35,941 nucleotides of DNA from JAISFI01 sp031553775. Lineage in GTDB: Bacteria; Bacteroidota; Bacteroidia; Bacteroidales; Azobacteroidaceae. Below are positions 24,886-33,862 of this stretch, in pieces; position 1 is the first letter of the stretch; each line of letters opens with the position of its first letter. The translations under genes and the position numbers were made by a program. The stretch is from positions 1 through 35,941 of the forward strand of contig JAVBLA010000031.1 in NCBI GenBank assembly GCA_031553775.1, in the 5' to 3' direction. A model generated the notes under the pieces. It ran no database searches and was not told the DNA's origin. It saw nothing but the letters and a program-made list of their open reading frames with translations.

Positions 24886-27096
24886 ATGAAGAAAAAAAAA
24901 TTACTTCTTTTAATGTTTCTCTGCATAAATGCATTTTTTTCCTTTGCAGAGAATGACTACAGGATATTGGATTTAAGCCAATGGACTAAGAGTGGTACGG
25001 AGTATAGTAATGGTACCATTACTTTCAAGGAGACGTGGCAATCAATACGTTATAATTTCGGTTCGTCTCTCACTACAGGTATTACAGGTAGTTATTATGC
25101 AGTGGAAATAGAATTTGCCGAACCGGTGGCATATTCCGCAGCTATGCTATGGACAGCAAAAACAGACCCCGGTGCTGACCGTACAGACCATTACATTCCT
25201 TTAGGTGCCACAAGCTTTAATGTGGTTATACCCGCCGGAGGTATGGCACAAATAGGATTTGCATATACAGATGCGATAACAGCGGGTTCGGAACCGTCTA
25301 TTAAGGTTAGCAGCATAAAGTTGAAAAGGAACGATGAACGGAAATTCGATTTAAACCTTTCTGAAACAGAAGCTATTGAAAATGGTGCATCTATTACTTA
25401 CAATGAATTGGCAGGTGGGTATGACATTACCGGATACGGCTGGGTCGGATGGAAGTTCGGAGCGACTTACGGAACAAATGATTTTTCAAAATTTCATATC
25501 GAGTTTGAAGAACCGACTCCTGCCGAACTTAGAATTTGGATAGGTGACAATGCCATTGATTATGGTAAGAATATTTATCCTGCAGGCACACAATCAATTG
25601 ATTTGTATATTACCGGAGACTTTTCACAAATAGTTTTAGCCTCAATTGCCAATAATGAAACTAAAACATACAAGATAAAAAATATTTATCTTAATCGTCA
25701 GATTTTTGATTACAACATTTCGGGTAATGAAGCGACTGTAACGAATTGTAAAGTTTACACCGGAGACATAGAAATACCTTCCTCTTATATTAAAAACGGA
25801 ACTACTTATACTGTAACAGGTATTGGCGACAGAGCCTTTTATCAATACGAAGACTTGACTACCGTAACAATACCGAACACAATAAAAACAATCGGCAATG
25901 AAGCATTCCAACAGTGCTGGATTGAGTCGATGACCATTCCTAACAGTGTAACAAGCATCGGTGATGAAGCCTTTTTCTATTGTCAACAATTAAAGTCTTT
26001 AACCTTATCGGATAATTTGCAAACCATCGGAAAGAATGCCTTTGCATATTGTACGTCTCTCAAAACGGTAACAATTCCCAACGAGGTAAAAAGTATTGGC
26101 GGTGGTGCTTTCTGTTACAGCTCTGCTATTTCATCCATACTTCTTCCCGATAATTTGGAAGAGATATCCGACCAACTGTTTGGCGGATGCTCTGCACTGA
26201 CATCCATCTTAATTCCTGCAACTGTTAAAACAATCGGATATTATGCTTTCGGTGCTTGCGATGGTCTTAGCGAAATAACGATTCCGAGTAATGTAATAAG
26301 CTTAAGCGGAAAAGTCTTCAGTAGCAGTTCCAATCTTGAAAATATACTGATTGAGGGTACTCCCTCTATGATTGATGAGAATGATAGAGAAGATACATTC
26401 TACAATATCCCGAAAACTTGTGATGTTTTCTTCTATTATGATAATCGTGCAGGTATTAACCTGAGTGATAATGTGAATTGGCATTTCATCGATAATTTTT
26501 CTATCGGCAACACGCAATACACTACTTATTATGTTGACCGCGCATATACCATGCCCGAAGGTGTAGAAGGAGGCTTGATAACTGCGGCAAGTGATGATGT
26601 ACTCTCGGTAAAATGGCTTTATAAACCGGGAGAAACAGTACCTGCTCAAACAGCATTATTACTCAAAGGAAATGTTGATAATTACAGAGCCATCTTAATG
26701 AAAGAAGGAGAAGGTGGCGTAGCCGAAACAACCAATCTTCTGAAAGGAACTCTCGAATCGGAAGAAATAGCTGCAATTGTCGGTTATAAATATTATAAAC
26801 TGACAAAAGATGAGGCTACAGACAAACCTCGTTTCTTTTATGGGGCTGATGATGGCGGTGCTTTTGTGAATGATAAGCGTGGTGCTTATTTGGTAATTTC
26901 CGACAGTGAAGCATTTGCAGGTGGTTACTACCTTGAGAAAATGATAACTACGGCAATAGCTAAAGTAATTGTAGATAAAAAAGAAGGACCTCAAGGTATT
27001 TATAATCTCTCGGGTCAACGTCTTAAAGACGATTCGATAAATCAACTTGAAAGAGGTATTTATATTATTAACGGAGAAAAAGTATTTGTAAAATGA
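24886..27096 (+). CDS. Secreted BspA-type leucine-rich-repeat protein
   Basis: The ATG at 24886 (MKKKKLLLLMFL) is preferred over an upstream GTG because it starts a clean signal peptide (cleavage near FSFAE). The product has 736 residues. Two beta-sandwich domains come first (about 24-150 and 155-285; ILDLSQWTKSGTEYSNGTIT, and WVGWKFGATYGTNDFSKFHI). Then BspA/Treponema-type LRR_5 repeats occupy about 300-500 (AFQQCWIESMTIPNSVTSIG; repeated TIP-N-V-SIG--AF). The C-terminal part ends with a Prevotella/Bacteroides-style tail (GIYNLSGQRL, then RGIYIINGEKVFVK) that resembles a type A sorting domain. A surface adhesion or glycan-binding role is inferred. Its stop overlaps the next start by 4 nt. 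Confidence 0.78.
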   Translation: MKKKKLLLLMFLCINAFFSFAENDYRILDLSQWTKSGTEYSNGTITFKETWQSIRYNFGSSLTTGITGSYYAVEIEFAEPVAYSAAMLWTAKTDPGADRTDHYIPLGATSFNVVIPAGGMAQIGFAYTDAITAGSEPSIKVSSIKLKRNDERKFDLNLSETEAIENGASITYNELAGGYDITGYGWVGWKFGATYGTNDFSKFHIEFEEPTPAELRIWIGDNAIDYGKNIYPAGTQSIDLYITGDFSQIVLASIANNETKTYKIKNIYLNRQIFDYNISGNEATVTNCKVYTGDIEIPSSYIKNGTTYTVTGIGDRAFYQYEDLTTVTIPNTIKTIGNEAFQQCWIESMTIPNSVTSIGDEAFFYCQQLKSLTLSDNLQTIGKNAFAYCTSLKTVTIPNEVKSIGGGAFCYSSAISSILLPDNLEEISDQLFGGCSALTSILIPATVKTIGYYAFGACDGLSEITIPSNVISLSGKVFSSSSNLENILIEGTPSMIDENDREDTFYNIPKTCDVFFYYDNRAGINLSDNVNWHFIDNFSIGNTQYTTYYVDRAYTMPEGVEGGLITAASDDVLSVKWLYKPGETVPAQTALLLKGNVDNYRAILMKEGEGGVAETTNLLKGTLESEEIAAIVGYKYYKLTKDEATDKPRFFYGADDGGAFVNDKRGAYLVISDSEAFAGGYYLEKMITTAIAKVIVDKKEGPQGIYNLSGQRLKDDSINQLERGIYIINGEKVFVK

Positions 27097-27728
27097 AAAA
27101 AGCACTATTAATTAATACGTTTCTGCTATCCATATTTTTTGCTGTATGCGGAACTCATAAAGTGATGGCAAATGAAAATGTTGTGACAATCAACTTCAGC
27201 AACTATAAAGACAGCATAAAAGCAATCTCCCTTTCTGAAAACGTTTCGATAACGAAATCCGCAATTTCAGTTGTGGCAAGAACAAATTACGGCTCTTCAA
27301 AACCGAATATGTCGAAAAACGGACAGTTGCTTGTTTGTCAAGGTAACGAGTTGAATATATTGGGAAACAACGCAACAATAACCAAAGTAGTTTTCACATT
27401 TCAACAAGGCCGGGGCACGGAAGAAAGTAGAATGACAACCAAAACATGGTATGTGAATTCCGCATCAACTGCAAACTTTATTCTGTTCAATTGTGACAGG
27501 GAAATGGCTTTGACAAGTATGGAAGTCACTTATAATGCATCCGCGTCGATAGATAATGCAGAAACAGGCACAACCGATATTCCAACTGTAAAACCGGACG
27601 ACTCTTTTGTTGGCGACAATAATGTCTACAATATCATGGGACAAATAGTCCGATATAATAATCCTTCTTTGGAAGGACTACCCAAGGGTATTTATATTGT
27701 CAATAGAAAAAAAGTAATGGTATATTAA
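27093..27728 (+). CDS. Small secreted protein with sorting-type C-terminal tail
   Basis: A 211-residue protein with a signal peptide to about residue 26 (HKVMAN). The middle is a single beta-rich domain (VTINFSNYKDSIKAISLSEN; TKVVFTFQQG) of no family I recognise. A threonine/proline-containing linker follows, then the tail VYNIMGQIVRY with LPKGIYIVNRKKVMVY, similar to the tail of the BspA-like protein. The ATGA overlap with the preceding gene indicates coupled translation and perhaps a stoichiometric or physical partnership. It has no catalytic motifs. The gene starts 15 nt before the GH78 gene's leader and belongs to the same operon. Confidence 0.65.
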   Translation: MKKALLINTFLLSIFFAVCGTHKVMANENVVTINFSNYKDSIKAISLSENVSITKSAISVVARTNYGSSKPNMSKNGQLLVCQGNELNILGNNATITKVVFTFQQGRGTEESRMTTKTWYVNSASTANFILFNCDREMALTSMEVTYNASASIDNAETGTTDIPTVKPDDSFVGDNNVYNIMGQIVRYNNPSLEGLPKGIYIVNRKKVMVY

Positions 27729-27743
27729 TTTGAATTTACGGAA

Positions 27744-30700
27744 ATGAAAATATATAAGAAAATTTTATCAGTATCATTGTTTATGTTCATGTCATTGGCA
27801 ATATGGGCAGAAACAAGCATTACCAATTTGAAAGTTCAAGGTTTGGTGGAACCGCTCGCAGTGGAGGACACAAATCCGATGTTCAGTTGGCAAATGAAGT
27901 CAGATGTGACAGGGCAAAGTCAAAAAGCCTATCAAATAATTGTGACAAATGCATCAGGAGAAAAAGTTTGGGATAGTGAAAAGACCGAAAGCGGTATTTC
28001 AAATAATATCAAATATTCAGGAATCGCGTTGAAACCTGAAACTAAATATATCTGGGATTTGACCGTATGGGACAAAAACAACGTACAATATAAAGCATCA
28101 TCACGATTCGAGACAGGACTGATGAGCGGAGAAATCTCAGCTTGGAACGGTGCAAAATGGATTGGTTCAAATAAGCTGAATCTTGATGCAGCTACCAGTT
28201 ATTATTTTGATTTGACAACCAAATTTCGTCTTATTAGTGGAAATAAGGTATCCTTTATAATCGGAGCCAATGATTTCCGCTTTAATGACATCAGTCAAAA
28301 TGCCGACGGTATTGAGGGTGAAACTTATGTGCGTATAGAATTTGATTTTTCGGGTGTAGGTACTGCTACGGGTACAATTATGAAAATCTATCGGGTGGGG
28401 TATGCTAAATATGATTCTCCGAACAATCCTGTTGTTACCGTTTCAGCGGCAAATTATTCCGGAACAAATATTAATAATTTGTTTACAACAGATAATAAGA
28501 ATAAAGTGCATACAATCAATATGCATGTGGAAAATGCAAATTTGACCTTTTCTATTGACGGGAAGAATTTGTATTGCACCAATACAGACGGAAACGGAAC
28601 TGCTGCCGTATTCAATTTAGCACCTTGGGGACAAAATGATTATTACAATACACTTTTCCATCTTAACTCTATCGGCTTTGCGGCAATGCCTGCAAGTGAA
28701 GTCGTATATACAGAGTATAAGATAATGAACTGCGGACAGAGTGTGAATAATGTAGTTTTCAACAGTGATAATTATTCAATATTCAAGAATTTGACCAATG
28801 TAACTGTTTCCGGTTCGGAAATTAATGTAAAAAATATTACCAATGTAATGACAATGGACTATGTAGACCCAAGTCATAATGCATTGACAATGGTACGTTC
28901 CACTTTTAATACAGAAGCAAGCAAACAGATAAAAAGTGCCAAACTTTATGCTACAGCTATGGGTGCTTATGTAATGTACATTAACGGCAAGCGTGTCGGC
29001 AACGACTGGTTCGCTCCGGGGGCTTGTCAATACCGTAAAATATTGGGTTATCAGTCTTATGATGTAACAAATTTGTTAACAACAGGAGCAAACGGTATCG
29101 GAGCAATACTTAATTCAGGTTGGTTCACAGGTTATATAACAAATGAGAATTACAATTACAATTTCTATGGTGACAATGAAGCTCTTCTGGCCAAGTTAGT
29201 AATAACTTACGAAGATGGAGGGACACAAACATTGGTTACAAATACTGATACATGGCAAGTTTTTAAAGATGGCCCGATACGTTTCGGTAACTACTTCATG
29301 GGTGAACGATACGATGCCAATAAAGAAAAAGCGGTTGAAGGCTGGACATTAAGCAACTACGATACAAGTAAGTGGGAACAACCTGATATCATCACACCGC
29401 GAGACTGGCTTAATTTCAAATTTATGTCACGTTATGATGAGCTTATTCAAGTTCGTGAAACTCTGACAGCAAAACAACTAATGCCTGTACATAGTAAAAA
29501 CGGGAATTCCTATATCTATAATATGGGGACCAATATGACAGGTGTACCTTCTATTTCCATTCCTGCAGGATGGCTTCAAAAAGGAGATACGGTAATCATT
29601 CGATATGCCGAGCGATTATATCCGGGATTCAAAGGTGATGATGACTATTATATTGATACTTACGGCAAATCAGGTAACGGACTCGCAGGTTTGACGTTCC
29701 ACGAAAACTATCGTCTTGCTTTGTGTACCGATTTTTATATTGCAAAAGATAATAAAGCCGTAGTTATTGAGCCGTCAACTACTTATCGTTGTTACCAATA
29801 TTTACAAATCACTCTTCCAAACAGTAAAAACCAGTTACCGTTGGAGAATGTACAAGGTTTGGTTCTTTCATCGGACAATTTGCCGACAGGAACATATCTT
29901 GCCACAACGCAAGACGAAGAGACAAGTAAATTAGTCAATCAGCTGTTTAAGAATATTCAACGCAGTCAAATGGGTAATTTCCTAACTATTCCGACCGATT
30001 GTCCGCAACGTAATGAACGGATGGGTTGGACAGGCGATGCTCAGGCATATTGTCGTACCGCTTCGTACAACTCCGATGTCATGAATTTCTTCCGTATGTG
30101 GATGGTTTCATTGCGCTCAGAACAAGGTGTTGGAGCGGATTGGTCATATCCGGGAGGTGTAGGATTTACCATTCCTTCATATACAAAAGAAGATTCTCCC
30201 GATTTTCAAGACGGAACAACATGGGGAGCAGCTGTATGTATGGTTCCTTGGCAACTATATACACAATATGGCAATACCACAATCATAGAGGAAAACATGA
30301 ATGCAATGAAGTTATGGCTTGATGGTATGGATTACTTCGATTTTTCGTCGACCTATCCGCATCTTTCATCAAAGACAACAGGGTTGGCAGATTGGTTGGC
30401 GCTTGACGACAGGACACCTTCGGAATTAGTCAACAATGCAATATACATACACATGATAGAAATTACAGCGAAGATGGCTGATGTAATTGGATGGAGTGCG
30501 TACGCCGAAACATTACGTGAACGTCATGCTCTTGCCAAAGAAGAATGGAATAAAGCATACGTAGACCCGATTACAGGAAAAACAAAGAATGTAGACGGTA
30601 CAATCATCCATTCACAGTCCTCTTATGCAACACCATTGAATTTTAACTGTTTCAGTGATGAAAACAAACCTAAAGCAGAAGCTTATCTGGCAAAACTTAC

Positions 30701-31370
30701 TGAAAAACCTGCTGACAGCGGAGCAGGAAATATGGATTTCTTACCGTACACTATTACAACAGGCTTCTCGGGAACACCGAACATTCTGCCCTCATTGAGT
30801 CGTGGCGGTTATAATGATGAAGCTTACCGTATGTTTACCTGTAAAGATTACACTTCCTGGCTGTATCCCGTAACAAACGGTGCAACTTCTATATGGGAAC
30901 ATTGGAACGGCTTTGAAAATGCATTCAGTGCAACCAAAAGTAACGGTATGAATTCATTTAACCACTTTGCACTCGGAGCTGTAGGTCAATGGATGTACGA
31001 GTTCCAACTTGGCATTACAAATGATTATTTGAATGGGGCAAGCGGGTATAAGCACTTTATTCTTCAACCGACTGTTGGATTCGGATATACTGCATTATCA
31101 GGCAGCTTTGATTCCAATTACGGTAAAATTGTAAGCGAATGGACTGCAGATGGTAGCGGTAACATGACTGGTTATAAAACAACTGTACCTGCCAATACAA
31201 CTGCAACACTTTATTTGCTTATTAATGACCAAATTACCGTATTTAATGAAGCGTCCGGAGTGAAATTTATCAAAAAAACAATTCATTTTTCAAAACCTGT
31301 TGCTGAGTATGAACTTAGTTCGGGAAAATTTGAATTTGAACTGGGAGCCGGACAAATTGTCGTAAAGTAA
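27744..31370 (+). CDS. GH78 alpha-L-rhamnosidase
   Basis: A 1208-residue exported enzyme that would remove terminal alpha-L-rhamnose. Order of parts: signal peptide to A22 (AIWAE), an FN3/Ig-like rhamnosidase N domain (25-135), an inserted LamG-like domain (139 to about 345), a CBM67-like domain with MYINGKRVG at 411-419, W422 and SGWF at 458-461, the rhamnosidase beta domain (about 590-715), the six-hairpin barrel (about 720-1090), and a C-terminal beta-sandwich. The barrel has D752-CPQRN-E758-RMGWTG-D765, matching the canonical acid motif (with N for the usual D before E), and the likely base E1052 in SIWEHWNGF. It is the last gene of the second operon, and a hairpin follows. Confidence 0.93.
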   Translation: MKIYKKILSVSLFMFMSLAIWAETSITNLKVQGLVEPLAVEDTNPMFSWQMKSDVTGQSQKAYQIIVTNASGEKVWDSEKTESGISNNIKYSGIALKPETKYIWDLTVWDKNNVQYKASSRFETGLMSGEISAWNGAKWIGSNKLNLDAATSYYFDLTTKFRLISGNKVSFIIGANDFRFNDISQNADGIEGETYVRIEFDFSGVGTATGTIMKIYRVGYAKYDSPNNPVVTVSAANYSGTNINNLFTTDNKNKVHTINMHVENANLTFSIDGKNLYCTNTDGNGTAAVFNLAPWGQNDYYNTLFHLNSIGFAAMPASEVVYTEYKIMNCGQSVNNVVFNSDNYSIFKNLTNVTVSGSEINVKNITNVMTMDYVDPSHNALTMVRSTFNTEASKQIKSAKLYATAMGAYVMYINGKRVGNDWFAPGACQYRKILGYQSYDVTNLLTTGANGIGAILNSGWFTGYITNENYNYNFYGDNEALLAKLVITYEDGGTQTLVTNTDTWQVFKDGPIRFGNYFMGERYDANKEKAVEGWTLSNYDTSKWEQPDIITPRDWLNFKFMSRYDELIQVRETLTAKQLMPVHSKNGNSYIYNMGTNMTGVPSISIPAGWLQKGDTVIIRYAERLYPGFKGDDDYYIDTYGKSGNGLAGLTFHENYRLALCTDFYIAKDNKAVVIEPSTTYRCYQYLQITLPNSKNQLPLENVQGLVLSSDNLPTGTYLATTQDEETSKLVNQLFKNIQRSQMGNFLTIPTDCPQRNERMGWTGDAQAYCRTASYNSDVMNFFRMWMVSLRSEQGVGADWSYPGGVGFTIPSYTKEDSPDFQDGTTWGAAVCMVPWQLYTQYGNTTIIEENMNAMKLWLDGMDYFDFSSTYPHLSSKTTGLADWLALDDRTPSELVNNAIYIHMIEITAKMADVIGWSAYAETLRERHALAKEEWNKAYVDPITGKTKNVDGTIIHSQSSYATPLNFNCFSDENKPKAEAYLAKLTEKPADSGAGNMDFLPYTITTGFSGTPNILPSLSRGGYNDEAYRMFTCKDYTSWLYPVTNGATSIWEHWNGFENAFSATKSNGMNSFNHFALGAVGQWMYEFQLGITNDYLNGASGYKHFILQPTVGFGYTALSGSFDSNYGKIVSEWTADGSGNMTGYKTTVPANTTATLYLLINDQITVFNEASGVKFIKKTIHFSKPVAEYELSSGKFEFELGAGQIVVK
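28158..29882 (+). repeat. GH78 accessory-domain block homologous to the chimera's C-terminal half
   Basis: This is the partner of the block at 23161-24822. Here the block leads straight into the catalytic barrel (NLPTGTYLATTQDEET), whereas the chimera ends after DNLTTLR. The CBM67-like part keeps W422, the FAPG motif and GWF, which the chimera has lost. Confidence 0.85.
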
Positions 31371-31390
31371 AAATTTAATATAGCCAAAAG

Positions 31391-31416
31391 AACCACACTC
31401 CGAAAGGGGTGTGGTT
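31391..31416 (+). terminator. Hairpin after the second enzyme operon
   Basis: AACCACACTCC-GAAA-GGGGTGTGGTT forms an 11-bp stem (one T-G pair) closed by a GNRA-type loop. Only a short T run follows, so it may be a partial terminator between the rhamnosidase gene and the galactokinases. Confidence 0.6.
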
Positions 31417-31432
31417 TATAATAAGATGCACT

Positions 31433-32581
31433 ATGGTAAAAAATGAATTTATTGAAAGTATTTTCAAAGAGAAATTCAACACGACCACCGGCAGTCTGTA
31501 TGCTGCTCCGGGACGAATTAATCTGATTGGAGAACATACAGACTACAATGATGGCTTTGTATTTCCCGGAGCTATTGACAAGGGAATTACAGCAAAAATC
31601 AATCCCAATGGAAAAATGAAAGTTCGTGCATATTCCATCGACATGGAAGAATATACGGAATTTGACATTATCGGCGGTAAATTACCGGTCGAAAATTGGG
31701 CTTGCTATATATATGGATTATGCTGTGAAATGTGTAATAAAGGAATCGACATTAAGGGGTTTGATACCGTTTTCGCAGGAGATATCCCATTTGGTGCCGG
31801 AATGTCATCTTCAGCTGCATTGGCAAGTTGTTATGTTTTTGGATTAAATGATTTGTTTGGAAATAACAAATTAGACAAAATGGAATTGGCCAGAATCGGT
31901 CAAGCAACAGAACAAAAGTATTTGGGTATTAATTGCAGCATAACAGACCAATTTGCTTCAATTTTCGGCAAAGAAGGGTCTTTAATCCGTTTAGATTGCC
32001 GCTCCATGGAATACGAATACTTCCCGTTTGCTCCGCATAAATATGGATATCGTGTCGTGCTTTTGGATTCTATGGTAGATTATAAATTGGCAGACTCTAC
32101 TTATAACCAACGAAAAGAATCTTGCGAACGTGTATCGAAAATGATTGGAGTAGATAGTCTCAGATATGCAAATTTAAGTGATTTGGAAAATGTGAAAGAC
32201 CAAATTTCAGAAGAAGATTACCGTCGTGCGAAATTTATTATTGAAGAGGAAAAACGAGTATTGGGTGTATGTGATGCGTTACAATATGATGATTATGAAA
32301 CTGTCGGTGAATGTATGTATCAAACCCATACCGGACTATCAAAAGAATATGAGGTGAGTTGCGATGAACTTGATTTTTTGAATAAAGTTGCCCGTGATTG
32401 CCGGGTTGCAGGCTCAAGAGGCATGGGTGAAGGTTTTGGCGGATGTACAATTAACCTGGTAGAGGAAGAAAAATACCAAATGTTCGTTGATACTGCAAAA
32501 AAGCAATTTTCAGAAAAATTCGGATGTTCTCCCGAAGTGTATGAAGTTTCTATATCTCAGGGAGCGCGTAAAATCGTTTAG
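31433..32581 (+). CDS. Galactokinase-like protein, divergent paralog
   Basis: A 382-residue GHMP kinase starting at ATG 31433 (MVKNEFIESI). It keeps the galactose-binding signature GRINLIGEHTDYN (27-39), the ATP loop FGAGMSSSAAL (120-130) and the catalytic aspartate D172. Around these it departs from the family and from its neighbour: GIMDQF is SITDQF, ATEH is ATEQ, and the third motif reads GSRGMGEGFGGC (327-338) instead of GSRVMGGGFGGC. It might phosphorylate another sugar, act as a sensor, or be under relaxed constraint. The frame is intact. It sits 54 nt before the second galactokinase. Confidence 0.85.
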   Translation: MVKNEFIESIFKEKFNTTTGSLYAAPGRINLIGEHTDYNDGFVFPGAIDKGITAKINPNGKMKVRAYSIDMEEYTEFDIIGGKLPVENWACYIYGLCCEMCNKGIDIKGFDTVFAGDIPFGAGMSSSAALASCYVFGLNDLFGNNKLDKMELARIGQATEQKYLGINCSITDQFASIFGKEGSLIRLDCRSMEYEYFPFAPHKYGYRVVLLDSMVDYKLADSTYNQRKESCERVSKMIGVDSLRYANLSDLENVKDQISEEDYRRAKFIIEEEKRVLGVCDALQYDDYETVGECMYQTHTGLSKEYEVSCDELDFLNKVARDCRVAGSRGMGEGFGGCTINLVEEEKYQMFVDTAKKQFSEKFGCSPEVYEVSISQGARKIV

Positions 32582-32587
32582 GTCATA

Positions 32588-32610
32588 ACAACAGTTTTGT
32601 TGTAATTTTT
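32588..32610 (+). terminator. Weak terminator-like hairpin between galactokinase genes
   Basis: ACAACA-GTTT-TGTTGT followed by AATTTTT makes a short AT-rich stem with a T run. It may reduce readthrough into the second galactokinase gene, or it may be fortuitous. Confidence 0.35.
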
Positions 32611-32634
32611 AATAATTAACTTTTAATTCATATT

Positions 32635-33783
32635 ATGGATACATCAAAAATTCAAGAAAAATTCAGACAGCTATATGGAACATCGGGAACACTTTATACT
32701 TCTCCCGGTCGTATTAATATTATAGGTGAACATACAGACTATAACGGCGGCTTTGTATTACCCGGGGCAATCGATAAAGCCATGTATTGCGAAATTAAAC
32801 CAAATGAAACCAACAAAGTAAGAGCTTATGCTTTAGATTTGGACGAAGCATGTGAATTTGGTTTGGAAGAAGCAGACAAACCTCAACTGCAATGGGCCTG
32901 TTACATTTTCGGAATATGTCGTGAAATGGCAAAAAAAGGAAAATCCGTGAAAGGGTTTGATACTGTATTTTCAGGAGACGTACCACTTGGTGCCGGAATG
33001 TCATCATCAGCAGCATTGGAAAGTTGTTTTGGCTTTGCATTAAATGACCAATACAACTTTGGTTTCAGCCGAATGGAAATTGCCTTAATGGGACAGGCAA
33101 CAGAACACAATTATTGTGGCGTTAAATGTGGTATAATGGACCAATTTGCTTCTTGTAACGGCAAAGAAGGATATTTGATGCGTTTGGACTGTCGTTCATT
33201 GGAATTCGAATATGTTCCGTTTAATCCTAAAGGATATAAACTGGTATTATTGAATACTTGTGTGACTCACAATTTAGCAGGAGGAGAGTACAACAAGCGG
33301 CGTGAATCCTGTGAAAGGGTAGTGGCGGCCATTGCGAAACGTCATTCTGAAGTTAAACTGTTGCGTGATGCCAACATGGATATGTTGAAAGAAGTCAAAA
33401 ATGAAGTGGCTCCTATTGATTATAGGAGAGCTGAATTTGTAGTAGAAGAAATCCAACGCTTATTGGATGCTTGTACCGCAATGGAAAAAGATGATTATGA
33501 AACAGTCGGCCAAAAAATGTATGGAACACACGAAGGTTTAAGCAAGAAATATGAAGTAAGTTGTCCTGAATTGGATTTCTTGAATGAGATGGCTAAAGAA
33601 TGCGGTGTGACAGGTTCCCGTGTAATGGGTGGCGGCTTTGGCGGTTGTACTATCAACCTTGTTAAAAACGAACTGCACGATGAATTTGTAAAGAAAGCGA
33701 CAGAAGCTTACGAGAAAAAATTCGGTATCAAGGCCAAAGTATATGAAGTGACTATAACCCAAGGTGCGAGTAAGATTGATTAA
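32635..33783 (+). CDS. galK: Galactokinase
   Basis: A 382-residue cytoplasmic GHMP kinase that converts galactose and ATP to galactose 1-phosphate. All three family motifs are intact: GRINIIGEHTDYNGG (25-39), LGAGMSSSAAL (118-128) and GSRVMGGGFGGC (327-338). The catalytic aspartate is D169 in CGIMDQF, and R26 is in the usual place. It follows a divergent paralog of equal length and precedes a nucleotidyltransferase-like gene whose chosen start is 79 nt downstream. This is the copy most likely to do the normal Leloir-pathway step. Confidence 0.93.
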   Translation: MDTSKIQEKFRQLYGTSGTLYTSPGRINIIGEHTDYNGGFVLPGAIDKAMYCEIKPNETNKVRAYALDLDEACEFGLEEADKPQLQWACYIFGICREMAKKGKSVKGFDTVFSGDVPLGAGMSSSAALESCFGFALNDQYNFGFSRMEIALMGQATEHNYCGVKCGIMDQFASCNGKEGYLMRLDCRSLEFEYVPFNPKGYKLVLLNTCVTHNLAGGEYNKRRESCERVVAAIAKRHSEVKLLRDANMDMLKEVKNEVAPIDYRRAEFVVEEIQRLLDACTAMEKDDYETVGQKMYGTHEGLSKKYEVSCPELDFLNEMAKECGVTGSRVMGGGFGGCTINLVKNELHDEFVKKATEAYEKKFGIKAKVYEVTITQGASKID

Positions 33784-33862
33784 ATTTATAAAAATGAATT
33801 ACACCCAGCAACTTGGATTTGATAAATATTTATTCGAAACATATAATTCAAAAACATATAAA

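Noticed and set aside
23161..29882. Recent recombination or assembly error between the two homologous blocks
   Set aside because: The two blocks differ throughout at DNA level, with many silent and amino acid changes, so neither a collapse nor a fresh gene conversion explains them.
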